Below are positions 7,447-12,764 of a stretch of 12,764 nucleotides of DNA, piece after piece. Location: positions 1 through 12,764 of the forward strand of contig VBHI01000131.1 in assembly GCA_005881495.1 (NCBI GenBank), given 5' to 3'. Position 1 is the stretch's first letter. Every line of letters starts with the position of its first letter. A model generated the notes under the pieces. That model ran no database searches. It was not told where the DNA came from and saw only the letters and a program-made list of their open reading frames with translations. The translations under genes were made by a program, and so were the position numbers. The stretch is from Chloroflexota bacterium (GTDB lineage Bacteria; Chloroflexota; Ktedonobacteria; Ktedonobacterales; Ktedonobacteraceae).

Positions 7447-7475
7447 ACTTTAAGCATATGATATACTATAGTCAA
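7447..7475 (-). promoter_or_regulatory. Possible promoter toward the HdeD-like gene
   Basis: On the minus strand TTGACT (7475-7470) precedes TAAAGT (7452-7447) by 17 bases. The -35 is good and the -10 weak. The implied leader to the HdeD-like gene is about 310 bases. Confidence 0.35.
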
Positions 7476-7642
7476 ACTTACGGTGAACGAATCCGGTATG
7501 AGTTCTGGAAAACGTGGTAGGGTTGAAGTAAAGCCTCCATTTGGCAAAATTGGAAGCCTCCAGCATTAGGTACGCGCATCATCTTCTCGTAAGTAGCCTT
7601 CGTCAGGCATCACAGTATGATGCACTTCTCGTCCCGGCATAC

Positions 7643-7664
7643 TCTTAACCATTGCACGTTAAGA
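7643..7664. repeat. Inverted repeat upstream of the unknown three-gene cluster
   Basis: TCTTAAC (7643-7649) and GTTAAGA (7658-7664) are perfect seven-base inverted repeats with an eight-base gap. The position, about 130 bases upstream of the cluster, suits an operator, but no promoter is clearly attached. Confidence 0.35.
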
Positions 7665-7792
7665 AGTACGTAAGCGATACAACAGAAAAGGAATACCATT
7701 GTGTCACCGTTCATACTCCTGCTATTCGTTGAACGTATCATGGAAAAGTCCCAGTATCAAAAAATGGGATAGATGTCAGAAGGAACTACCAG

Positions 7793-8107
7793 ATGAGCGA
7801 GCAATCTACAGAGATAAACGAGCACACGCCCCAACGTAGTAGTGGTAGTGCGGTCGCCTATTCCGCCCGCATACAAGAGGCAATGAGATATAATAAGCTT
7901 CGTTCTTCGGATTATCCTCTCGTCATGACGATCCTGAGGGCAGTGGCACAGGGACACACTGAAGAGAGATGGCAAGAAGAGCAGCAGCGTGCTTTGAAGA
8001 CCCTTGCCAATCAACCACCGGACAAGGGAAAAGCACACGCCGACGCAGCCAATCGCTACGAGCAAACTGTACTCAGCTTGAAAGACTTGACGCTTTGGCC
8101 CTGGTAA
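7793..8107 (+). CDS. Hypothetical protein, first of an unrecognised three-gene cluster
   Basis: A 104-residue protein I do not recognise. The first 20 residues are polar and low in hydrophobics; the rest is charged and probably helical (for example EERWQEEQQRALKTLANQ at about residues 57-74), ending in WPW. No signal peptide, membrane segment or known catalytic motif is visible. GAAGGA lies about nine bases before the ATG. The start overlaps the stop of a seven-codon frame as ATGA. It is followed 51 bases later by a second unknown gene on the same strand, suggesting one transcript. Function unknown. Confidence 0.65.
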   Translation: MSEQSTEINEHTPQRSSGSAVAYSARIQEAMRYNKLRSSDYPLVMTILRAVAQGHTEERWQEEQQRALKTLANQPPDKGKAHADAANRYEQTVLSLKDLTLWPW

Positions 8108-8158
8108 CAGCATACCAAACAGGGTCAGTGTTGTCACAGAAGCGACAAGGATGTTCTT

Positions 8159-8575
8159 ATGAAAATGAATAGGCTAACCCGCACCTTTGCCAGGCAAGTC
8201 CAGGTAGATTTACTTGGACTTGACGATGCTGACCTCTTTCAAACGATTCATCTCTGGGTGAATGGGGGACCATATGATGATGCATCAGAGGAAACTCGCT
8301 TCGCGTTGGGTTATACACCTATTGAGGATGATCCCCACACACATACAAATAACACGTTCTCAGAAATTGCCATAGTAAGAGAAATGCGGTGGCTTGCGCC
8401 TACTCCACAACAACTCCGTGTAAAGTTGACGGAGATGAGCATGCAACTCTTTGTGCAGCTTATTCTTCCGCTAGCATATCAATCGCTGCACAAGGACCAC
8501 CCCGAATGGGCTGAGGGAGCGACGTTCAACGCGCATCTTGCCAACTACCTCCGTTCGATAGGTATGAAGCGATAA
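8159..8575 (+). CDS. Hypothetical protein, second of the unrecognised cluster
   Basis: A 138-residue protein without recognised family. An AAGGA SD is seven bases upstream of the ATG. The middle has an acidic, histidine-containing stretch (IEDDPHTHTNN, about residues 55-65) that could bind metal, though this is only suggestive. The C-terminal half (from about residue 80) looks helical, with a hydrophobic MQLFVQLILPLAY segment too short to call a membrane helix with confidence. It ends 34 bases before the third gene of the cluster. Base composition resembles the neighbours. Function unknown. Confidence 0.65.
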   Translation: MKMNRLTRTFARQVQVDLLGLDDADLFQTIHLWVNGGPYDDASEETRFALGYTPIEDDPHTHTNNTFSEIAIVREMRWLAPTPQQLRVKLTEMSMQLFVQLILPLAYQSLHKDHPEWAEGATFNAHLANYLRSIGMKR

Positions 8576-8609
8576 GCCCATAAAAGTTTTATAGAAAGCG
8601 AGTTGTTCA

Positions 8610-9041
8610 ATGTCATCATCAACCTACAACTCTTCACTCACGAAGGGCTCATCCAGCATTCCTATCGTCAACCTCTCCTACGAATGCGTCCTGCGGGAAC
8701 GAGGACGAGAATCCGCTTCATACCTTTATGAAATTGCCTGCAGTATTACCTATCCGATGGCTACCGCATATCTCTCCGTGAGGGTCACAGGCCAGAATAC
8801 GTACCGGAACGCTGCTGCACGAGAAGTTCCGTTTACCCGCTATGAAGCAGGAGCAACAAGCTACGTCGAACTCCTCGAAGCAGAGCGACTTGAAGTGAGA
8901 ATCGTTGATCGGGAGGGTGCCTACTTCAAAGCTATCTACTTTGCGCACGGCCAAGAACTCATCGAGCAGAACTCGCGGCAAGTGGTCTCCACAATCCACC
9001 GGATTGAATCAGAGTCAGTTAACGAATCAGGCGGCAAATAA
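8610..9041 (+). CDS. Hypothetical protein, third of the unrecognised cluster
   Basis: A 143-residue protein I do not recognise. The N-terminus is serine- and threonine-rich. The body alternates short hydrophobic and polar runs (SYLYEIACSITYP, AYLSVRVTGQ, RLEVRIVD), which suggests a mainly beta-strand fold, followed by a C-terminal helix. No signal peptide or catalytic motif is seen. The SD is weak (GCGAG). The stop TAA shares its last base with the ATG of a short frame encoding the end of a receiver domain, so the cluster abuts a gene fragment. Function unknown. Confidence 0.65.
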   Translation: MSSSTYNSSLTKGSSSIPIVNLSYECVLRERGRESASYLYEIACSITYPMATAYLSVRVTGQNTYRNAAAREVPFTRYEAGATSYVELLEAERLEVRIVDREGAYFKAIYFAHGQELIEQNSRQVVSTIHRIESESVNESGGK

Positions 9042-9172
9042 TGTTCATGGATGATTTCGTGGCGAAACCGTTTGAAATGGATGAGGTCCTAACAAAGATA
9101 GCAAAACACGTTTTAGCGAGTAAGTTTTTTCAGCCCTTCCATGCTTGGGGAAGCGGGCTGCGAACACAGTGA
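9041..9172 (+). pseudogene. C-terminal remnant of a response-regulator receiver domain
   Basis: A 43-codon frame begins MFMDDFVAKPFEMDEVLTKIAKHVLA, which is the last beta strand and helix of a REC domain, including the conserved K-P-F switch region. The phosphoacceptor aspartate and everything before it are missing, so it cannot be a working receiver. After about codon 26 the frame runs into antisense of the neighbouring response-regulator gene, sharing 9130-9172. It is most likely what remains after a deletion or insertion removed the front of a gene. The ATG coincides with the preceding stop, so it might still be translated. Confidence 0.7.
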
Positions 9173-9549
9173 TGGACCTTTTCAAGAAGTGTCTTCATGG
9201 AAAATGGCTTTGGGAGGTAGGCACAAACATGCATCTGCTTCAGGTCTTCCACACTCGCAAAAGCTGAAAGGACAATGATCGGGATAGTCGAGCGCATGCC
9301 ACGATGATCTAATTCCTTGGTGAAACAATGACCGTTCATCCCTGGCATCATAAGATCAAGCAGGATGAGATCAGGGATCACAGTTTGCATGTGTTCAAGG
9401 GCCTCTCGTCCATCATGAGCAAGGAGTACCTCGTAGCCTGCACCTTTCAACGCGAATTGCAGAATATCTTGAATAGCAGGTTCGTCTTCAACAACCAGTA
9501 TTTGCTTACTCGTATCCACCTCCCCTTCTGTTTCAACGCTGGTTTTCAC
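9130..9549 (-). CDS. Single-domain response regulator (CheY-like REC)
   Basis: A 139-residue protein that is one receiver domain with no output domain. Glu21/Asp22 (EDEP) form the acidic pocket, Asp65 (ILLDLMMPG) is the phosphoacceptor, Ser95 (VLSAF) takes the switch Ser/Thr position and Lys114 (LPKPF) the conserved lysine, so it looks functional. The usual GADDYL stretch before KPF reads MHVCAYL, a modest divergence. The start is a GTG at 9549 with a poor SD; a second GTG at 9519 begins nearer the domain. Partner kinase not in the window. Probably a phosphorelay or protein-interaction regulator. Confidence 0.88.
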   Translation of the reverse strand: MKTSVETEGEVDTSKQILVVEDEPAIQDILQFALKGAGYEVLLAHDGREALEHMQTVIPDLILLDLMMPGMNGHCFTKELDHRGMRSTIPIIVLSAFASVEDLKQMHVCAYLPKPFSMKTLLEKVHHCVRSPLPQAWKG

Positions 9550-9561
9550 ATTCGCTTCTGA

Positions 9562-9961
9562 GATACATATATTCTTCTACTAATCAATTAAGCGCAGAAA
9601 TTCTATGATTTCTCGATAAAAAGTCTACTCATTTCTCTACTCAGTTACTTTGAGAAAGAGCGTCTTCAACAGAATTCCTTTGGAGCAAGCGAAAGATGGA
9701 TTGTCTCCCTCTCGGTTCCTTCGATCATCACATTGACGATCAGCCCAGAGATATGACAGGAGTCATGCTTCTGTCCGAAGAACGATCACGCTACAATGGT
9801 AATGGTCAGCGTTGACATTCAACCTCTTGCAGACATCAGGTCGCTGAAGAAATCAACCGTTCTTCATCTAATACGGTCATCTGTTACACTCGAGACAAAT
9901 TCAGCGATCCCAAGCCCACTTGTTACTGTTGTTGAAAATGGCTGGTGCAACGACGTCGGCT
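9562..9961. other. About 400-base region with only a degenerate reading frame
   Basis: No intact gene, terminator or promoter is evident. On the minus strand, three short stretches in different frames read like broken coding sequence: MTVLDEERLISS from ATG 9880, DVCKRLNVNADHYHCSVIVLR around 9780-9836, and SGLIVNVMIEGTERETIHLS ending at TGA 9666. This may be a decayed gene, or chance. Confidence 0.35.
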
Positions 9962-10930
9962 TCACATCGATCCATCCCCCCTTCTCTTGATCAGGTTGAC
10001 CATCACCACCGACCCCGCAATCAACACCGCACCGGCTATGACGTGCCAGCTGAGTGGTTCAGCAAGCAATGTGACCCCAAACAGGACAGCTACAACCGGC
10101 TCGAAGTAAATATAGACGGCCACACGAGAAGCATCAATCTTCGTAAGGGCGATGTTGTAGGCAAAATAGGCTATCACCGAGCAGACCACGGACAAAAAGA
10201 GGAGGGCCATCCACTGGATTCCATCCAACTGTGCCACCTCGCTCCACTGGTTTCTGTGAGGATCAAGCAATGAGAGGAGCACTAAGCCAGCCGCCCCGCT
10301 CATCATTGTTCCACCAGTCATCACCAGGGGTGAGACACGCTGCATCCAGCGTTTGCTCAGCGTGGAATAGGCCGCAAAGGCAAAGGCATTGCCGACTAAA
10401 CACAAGGCCCCGAACAAAAAACCAGATGCGAGCGTCACGGTCAACGGTTGTTGGAAGACAATAATTGTCACGCCTATGAAACCAAGGAGTAGTGCTCCCA
10501 GGGTCGTCCAGCTCAGCCGCTCCTTGCCGAGCAATTGAGCAAGCAGTGCAGTAACGACTGGGATCAAGCCGACTACCAGGATCGAGGAAATGCTGGCATT
10601 CGTCAGCTGCACGCCCGTGTATTGTAACCAGAAATACAGCGAAAAGGTGATTTGTCCGAGCAAGGCCATACGCAGCAAATCGCGGCAAGCGATCTGACGC
10701 TGAAACAGTGCTCGTGCAATTGGACCTACAAAGAACAGGGAGGCAAGACTAAAACGGGCAGCAGCCAGTACCGTCGGGCTGAGAGAAGCCTGGCCTGCCG
10801 TTTCAGGGTGCAGCAGATACCGGGCCGCCACAAACGACAACCCCCATGCTAAAACAGCAAACCACACTCCCGCATAGGTCAGGATATGCTTAGCAGCCGT
10901 ATCGGAGGTCTTAAGTTTGGCCTGCCCCAT
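9962..10930 (-). CDS. EamA/DMT-family transporter
   Basis: Inner-membrane permease of 322 residues with about ten hydrophobic helices arranged as two EamA repeats. The first begins WFAVLAWGLSFVAARYLL after a short polar N-terminus; the second spans roughly residue 170 onward (GALCLVGNAFAFAAYSTLSKRWM through YIYFEPVVAVLFGVTLLAEPLSWHVIAGAVLI), including the family's conserved E-P region before the last helices. DMT proteins export or import amino acids, nucleobases and other small metabolites; the substrate is not predictable here. It is the last gene of the operon, 19 bases after adenylate kinase. AAAGGGG lies about 14 bases upstream of the ATG, unusually far. Confidence 0.92.
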   Translation of the reverse strand: MGQAKLKTSDTAAKHILTYAGVWFAVLAWGLSFVAARYLLHPETAGQASLSPTVLAAARFSLASLFFVGPIARALFQRQIACRDLLRMALLGQITFSLYFWLQYTGVQLTNASISSILVVGLIPVVTALLAQLLGKERLSWTTLGALLLGFIGVTIIVFQQPLTVTLASGFLFGALCLVGNAFAFAAYSTLSKRWMQRVSPLVMTGGTMMSGAAGLVLLSLLDPHRNQWSEVAQLDGIQWMALLFLSVVCSVIAYFAYNIALTKIDASRVAVYIYFEPVVAVLFGVTLLAEPLSWHVIAGAVLIAGSVVMVNLIKRRGDGSM

Positions 10931-10949
10931 GCGTATGTTGTGAGCCCCT

Positions 10950-11618
10950 TTACGCCTTCGCTTCTCCCCTCATGGAGTCTTTTATTTCGTTCAAGAGCAT
11001 TGCCTGTACCTGGTCGATACTTTGGTTGCCATCAACCTCTCTCAGCTTGTGCTGCTTTCTGTAGTGGTCGAGCACTTGCGTGGATTCATTAAAGAAGATG
11101 ACCAGGCGCCTTCGCAATGCTTCTCCCGTATCATCAGGGCGTTGGTATAGCTTACTTCCATCCAGATCACATCTATCAGCCACTTTCGGTGGACGAAATT
11201 TCACATGGTACACATGTTGATTCGCATGGCAGAATAATCTGCCTGCAATCCTCCTCAGTAACTCGTCGAGAGAAACCTTCAGGTAGATCGCCAGGTCGAT
11301 CTGTCGATTAACAAGCTGTAGTTCTGCATCCAGTGCCTGTACCTGGGCAAGAGTGCGCGGAAATCCATCCAGCAATACACCATGCATACTCTCAGGTTCT
11401 TCAACGTGACGAAGCATCGTCGGGATCGTTATCTCATCGGGAACCAGTTCCCCTAAATCAATATACCTTTGTGCTTTTACCGCAAGCTCAGTCTGCTCTT
11501 CAAATGCCTTTCGGAACAGGTCACCGCTAGCAATATGCCGGACACTGAGAATCTGAGAAAGCTTCTCTGCCTGTGTGCCCTTTCCTGCTCCCGGTGCCCC
11601 GATCAGAATAATATCCAT
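10950..11618 (-). CDS. adk: Adenylate kinase, long-LID paralogue
   Basis: Interconverts ATP + AMP and 2 ADP in the cytosol. It has 222 residues, the long-LID bacterial form. P-loop GAPGAGKGT at 7-15, AMP-site SGDLFR near 31-36, DGFPR at 84-88, LID insert about 125-163 (VYHVKFRPPKV), then the GEALRRR arginine segment. The LID zinc ligands known from Bacillus enzymes (Cys130, Cys133, Cys150, Asp153) are Cys130, Asn133, Cys150, Asp153 here, so one cysteine is lost. AAAGGA lies seven bases before the ATG. It sits between a CBS protein and a transporter, not in a ribosomal operon, suggesting a second copy with a stress role. Confidence 0.95.
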   Translation of the reverse strand: MDIILIGAPGAGKGTQAEKLSQILSVRHIASGDLFRKAFEEQTELAVKAQRYIDLGELVPDEITIPTMLRHVEEPESMHGVLLDGFPRTLAQVQALDAELQLVNRQIDLAIYLKVSLDELLRRIAGRLFCHANQHVYHVKFRPPKVADRCDLDGSKLYQRPDDTGEALRRRLVIFFNESTQVLDHYRKQHKLREVDGNQSIDQVQAMLLNEIKDSMRGEAKA

Positions 11619-11634
11619 CTGTTCATCCTTTCTG

Positions 11635-12018
11635 CTACCAATGCCTGATAATCACGTGTCCTTTTGCGACCGCATGGACAATGTCTGCAGGGCAAACAAT
11701 ACCCACCAGCTTACCTTTACTCGTGACTGGGACGTGCTTGATGTTGCGTTCAGTGAGTAGTTTCGCAATCTCACCGACCCGTGTCTCTTCATCGACGACA
11801 ATGATCTCAGGACTCATGATGTCAGCGACGCGAAGACCTTCACGATCGACTTTACTAATGATGTCGGCTTGCGTGACGATACCAACCAGTTTGCCGTCTT
11901 TGTCAATGACAGGCATCCCACTAATACTTTTTCGACTCAGGAGTTGTGCAACTTCCTGCACACAAGCCTCTGAGGAGATCGTATATACTCCGTGGGTCAT
12001 AATATCTCTTGCGATCAT
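11635..12018 (-). CDS. Tandem CBS-domain protein
   Basis: A 127-residue protein made of two CBS motifs, one Bateman module with no attached enzyme. The first repeat starts at ARDIMTHGVYTIS and contains GMPVIDKDGKLVGIVTQADI; the second starts at VADIMSPEIIVVD and contains HVPVTSKGKLVGIVCPADI. Such modules usually sense AMP, ADP, ATP or related ligands. The start at 12018 is chosen because GAGGAG lies eight bases upstream; an ATG at 12066 in frame would cover a hairpin and has no support. Its stop is 16 bases before the adenylate kinase start, so ligand sensing and AMP metabolism are co-expressed. The last residues (HVIIRHW) are basic and aromatic. Confidence 0.93.
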   Translation of the reverse strand: MIARDIMTHGVYTISSEACVQEVAQLLSRKSISGMPVIDKDGKLVGIVTQADIISKVDREGLRVADIMSPEIIVVDEETRVGEIAKLLTERNIKHVPVTSKGKLVGIVCPADIVHAVAKGHVIIRHW

Positions 12019-12043
12019 AGTGCACACTCCTCGTGCGGGTGAA

Positions 12044-12078
12044 GGACAGTAGCGCCCTATGCACATTGTCTACTGTCC
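12044..12078 (-). promoter_or_regulatory. Leader hairpin 2 of the CBS operon
   Basis: GGACAGTAG (12044-12052) and CTACTGTCC (12070-12078) form a perfect nine-base-pair stem around a 17-base loop. It ends about 18 bases before the CBS gene SD in the transcript, so it could influence translation or be a protein-binding site. It shares the GGACAG core with the hairpin at 12108-12124. Confidence 0.6.
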
Positions 12079-12107
12079 TAATAATCATAACATATATCTA
12101 TCTTACT

Positions 12108-12124
12108 CCTGTCCGGGGGACAGG
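12108..12124 (-). promoter_or_regulatory. Leader hairpin 1 of the CBS operon
   Basis: CCTGTCC-GGG-GGACAGG is a perfect seven-base inverted repeat with a three-base gap. It lies downstream of the predicted start site near 12157. Its arms are complementary to those of hairpin 2, so the two could exchange partners. Confidence 0.55.
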
Positions 12125-12149
12125 TAATGGATTAGTGCCGTACCAACCC

Positions 12150-12166
12150 ACTTTCTTAAAGAAAGT
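12150..12166. promoter_or_regulatory. Perfect palindrome at the predicted CBS-operon start site
   Basis: ACTTTCTT-A-AAGAAAGT is a perfect eight-base inverted repeat around one base. It overlaps the -10 at 12164-12169 and the expected transcription start, the usual place for a repressor site. Confidence 0.5.
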
Positions 12167-12196
12167 ATATAGGATTGGCCTCACAATCCCATCACA
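12164..12196 (-). promoter_or_regulatory. CBS-operon promoter with a direct-repeat box replacing the -35 (copy B1)
   Basis: On the minus strand a TGTGA direct repeat (12196-12180; plus strand CTCACAATCCCATCACA) is followed after exactly 10 bases by TATACT (12169-12164). No TTGACA-like -35 is present. This is the arrangement of PhoB-activated promoters, where two 11-base direct repeats end about 10 bases before the -10. The regulator is inferred, not known. The leader to the CBS start would be about 138 bases. Confidence 0.55.
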
Positions 12197-12209
12197 GTTG
12201 TAGCTTTAT

Positions 12210-12282
12210 CATTACAAAATTGTCACATTTCCCAGCATTCTCAGTGAAGAGTATATGTCTATCATCTCACAGTGCCATCACA
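12210..12282. promoter_or_regulatory. Further TCACA direct-repeat boxes (copies B1' and B2)
   Basis: ATTACAAAATTGTCACA at 12210-12226 and CTCACAGTGCCATCACA at 12266-12282 are two more 11-base-period half-site pairs. With the box at 12180 this gives at least six half-sites in about 100 bases between the CBS operon and the universal stress protein gene, so both could be controlled from here. Confidence 0.5.
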
Positions 12283-12484
12283 GGTCTGTTCACTCTTTGC
12301 AAGAGTCTCATTGCCCGCCATGTGAATAATGTGATATCAATAGTCAAGAGTCTGGTCTCAGGACAAAAAACCATACCGAGAACAACATCAGCTCTTGCGA
12401 GTTGGCAAGATCACTGCACGAGAGTATGAAGAGGCATTGAATACTCGCGGAAGATATGAGCGACTCACAGAAAGGGGACATGCT

Positions 12485-12764
12485 GTGCGGCATTATATTC
12501 TTGTTCCACTCGATGGTTCGACATTATCAGAGGCCATTCTGCCAGAAGCCGTGGCCTTAGCTCATGCAACTGAGAGTGCCCTAATCCTGCTACAGGTTTT
12601 AGAACCAGTGTACGAGCCAATATTTGGGGCGCTTGGCGTTCCTGAGACGACGCAAGAGGAACAGTTGGCACGGATGCGTGATGCGCAGTTGACTTCGATA
12701 CACAATTACTTGACGAACATTGCCAAGCAACTACAGGCGGAGGGGCTGGAGATACACGCGAAGG
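12485..12764 (+). CDS. Universal stress protein, N-terminal part (runs off right edge)
   Basis: A UspA-family protein; 93 codons are present. It begins VRHYILVPLDGSTLSEAILPEAVALA: strand one followed by the D-G-S and S/E pattern, where the aspartate normally contacts ATP in nucleotide-binding members. The ATP loop (GxxGxxG) would lie beyond the edge. GTG at 12485 is chosen because AAAGGGG lies about seven bases upstream and the first strand begins at once, as in the family. The frame is open back to 12344 with no ATG. It is divergent from the CBS-adenylate kinase operon, sharing its repeat-rich control region; members of this family are typically induced by stress or energy limitation. Confidence 0.88.
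   Translation, partial: MRHYILVPLDGSTLSEAILPEAVALAHATESALILLQVLEPVYEPIFGALGVPETTQEEQLARMRDAQLTSIHNYLTNIAKQLQAEGLEIHAK

Larger units (their letters stand above)
7263..7792. other. About 530-base region without a clear gene
   Basis: No convincing coding frame on either strand. It holds a strong minus-strand SD at 7263-7272, a possible minus-strand promoter at 7447-7475, two copies of AAGCCTCCA about 20 bases apart near 7530-7560, an inverted repeat at 7643-7664, and two tiny reading frames (7740-7772 and 7773-7796) running head to tail into the next gene. Confidence 0.5.

Noticed and set aside
7757..8137. 126-codon minus-strand frame with hydrophobic stretches
   Set aside because: Antisense to the first unknown gene, which has the better SD and fits a same-strand cluster; cannot be fully excluded because that gene is itself unrecognised.
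9796..9990. 64-codon plus-strand frame between the response regulator and transporter
   Set aside because: No SD, no family features, and it runs into antisense of the transporter end.
11681..12052. 123-codon plus-strand frame over the CBS gene
   Set aside because: Shadow of the CBS repeats; internal repetition only mirrors the two CBS motifs.
12108..12124. CCTGTCC hairpin as an intrinsic terminator
   Set aside because: No T tract on either side and it lies inside a predicted leader rather than after a gene.
1..12764. CRISPR array, tRNA, insertion sequence or prophage genes
   Set aside because: No regularly spaced repeat array, tRNA-like cloverleaf, transposase or phage structural gene was seen.

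Overview
The window looks like part of a free-living, mid-GC bacterial chromosome. The mix of genes suggests a Chloroflexota / Ktedonobacteria-like soil bacterium: a universal stress protein, a stand-alone CBS-pair protein, HdeD-type and EamA-type membrane proteins, a predicted phosphoribosyltransferase paired with a PRPP synthase, and lineage-restricted hypothetical proteins. That assignment is inference from gene content; no rRNA or tRNA gene is present to confirm it. Start codons are ATG or GTG, and Shine-Dalgarno (SD) sequences are mostly AAGGAG- or AAAGGGG-like.

Layout. (1) Positions 1-66 hold the first codons of a minus-strand gene leaving the window, preceded by a repeat-containing control region (114-168). 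(2) Positions 172-1753 hold a divergent pair, an SDR oxidoreductase (-) and a TetR-family regulator (+). Between them lie a consensus sigma-70 promoter and an inverted-repeat operator. (3) Positions 1773-4122 hold a minus-strand group: COG1926-type phosphoribosyltransferase, PRPP synthase (start and stop overlap as ATGA), then an alpha/beta hydrolase. (4) Positions 4489-6471 hold a glutamine-dependent NAD+ synthetase, divergent from group 3 and preceded by a short upstream ORF. It ends at a perfect hairpin facing an HdeD/DUF308 membrane protein (-). (5) Positions 7142-9172 are an accessory stretch: a possible small membrane ORF, about 500 bases without a clear gene, three unrecognised genes in a row, and the tail of a broken response-regulator receiver domain. 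(6) Positions 9130-9549 hold a single-domain response regulator (-), followed by about 400 bases with only a degenerate reading frame. (7) Positions 9962-12018 hold a tight minus-strand operon: CBS-pair protein, adenylate kinase, EamA/DMT transporter. (8) Positions 12019-12484 form a dense control region, then a universal stress protein gene (+) runs off the end.

How the genes fit together. PRPP synthase and NAD+ synthetase both convert ATP to AMP. Adenylate kinase recycles AMP, and CBS pairs commonly bind adenine nucleotides. The phosphoribosyltransferase and hydrolase resemble two halves of proteins that are fused in some bacteria, and their company here (NAD synthesis, CBS, stress protein) resembles dormancy/hypoxia gene sets such as the mycobacterial DosR regulon. 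The strongest unexplained signal is a tandem TCACA-type direct repeat with an 11-base period. It occurs upstream of the left-edge gene, upstream of the CBS-adenylate kinase operon (where it sits exactly 10 bases from a good -10), and, more weakly, between the phosphoribosyltransferase and NAD+ synthetase genes. I infer one OmpR/PhoB-type regulator controlling these units. The CBS operon leader also carries two hairpins that share a GGACAG core and could pair alternatively.
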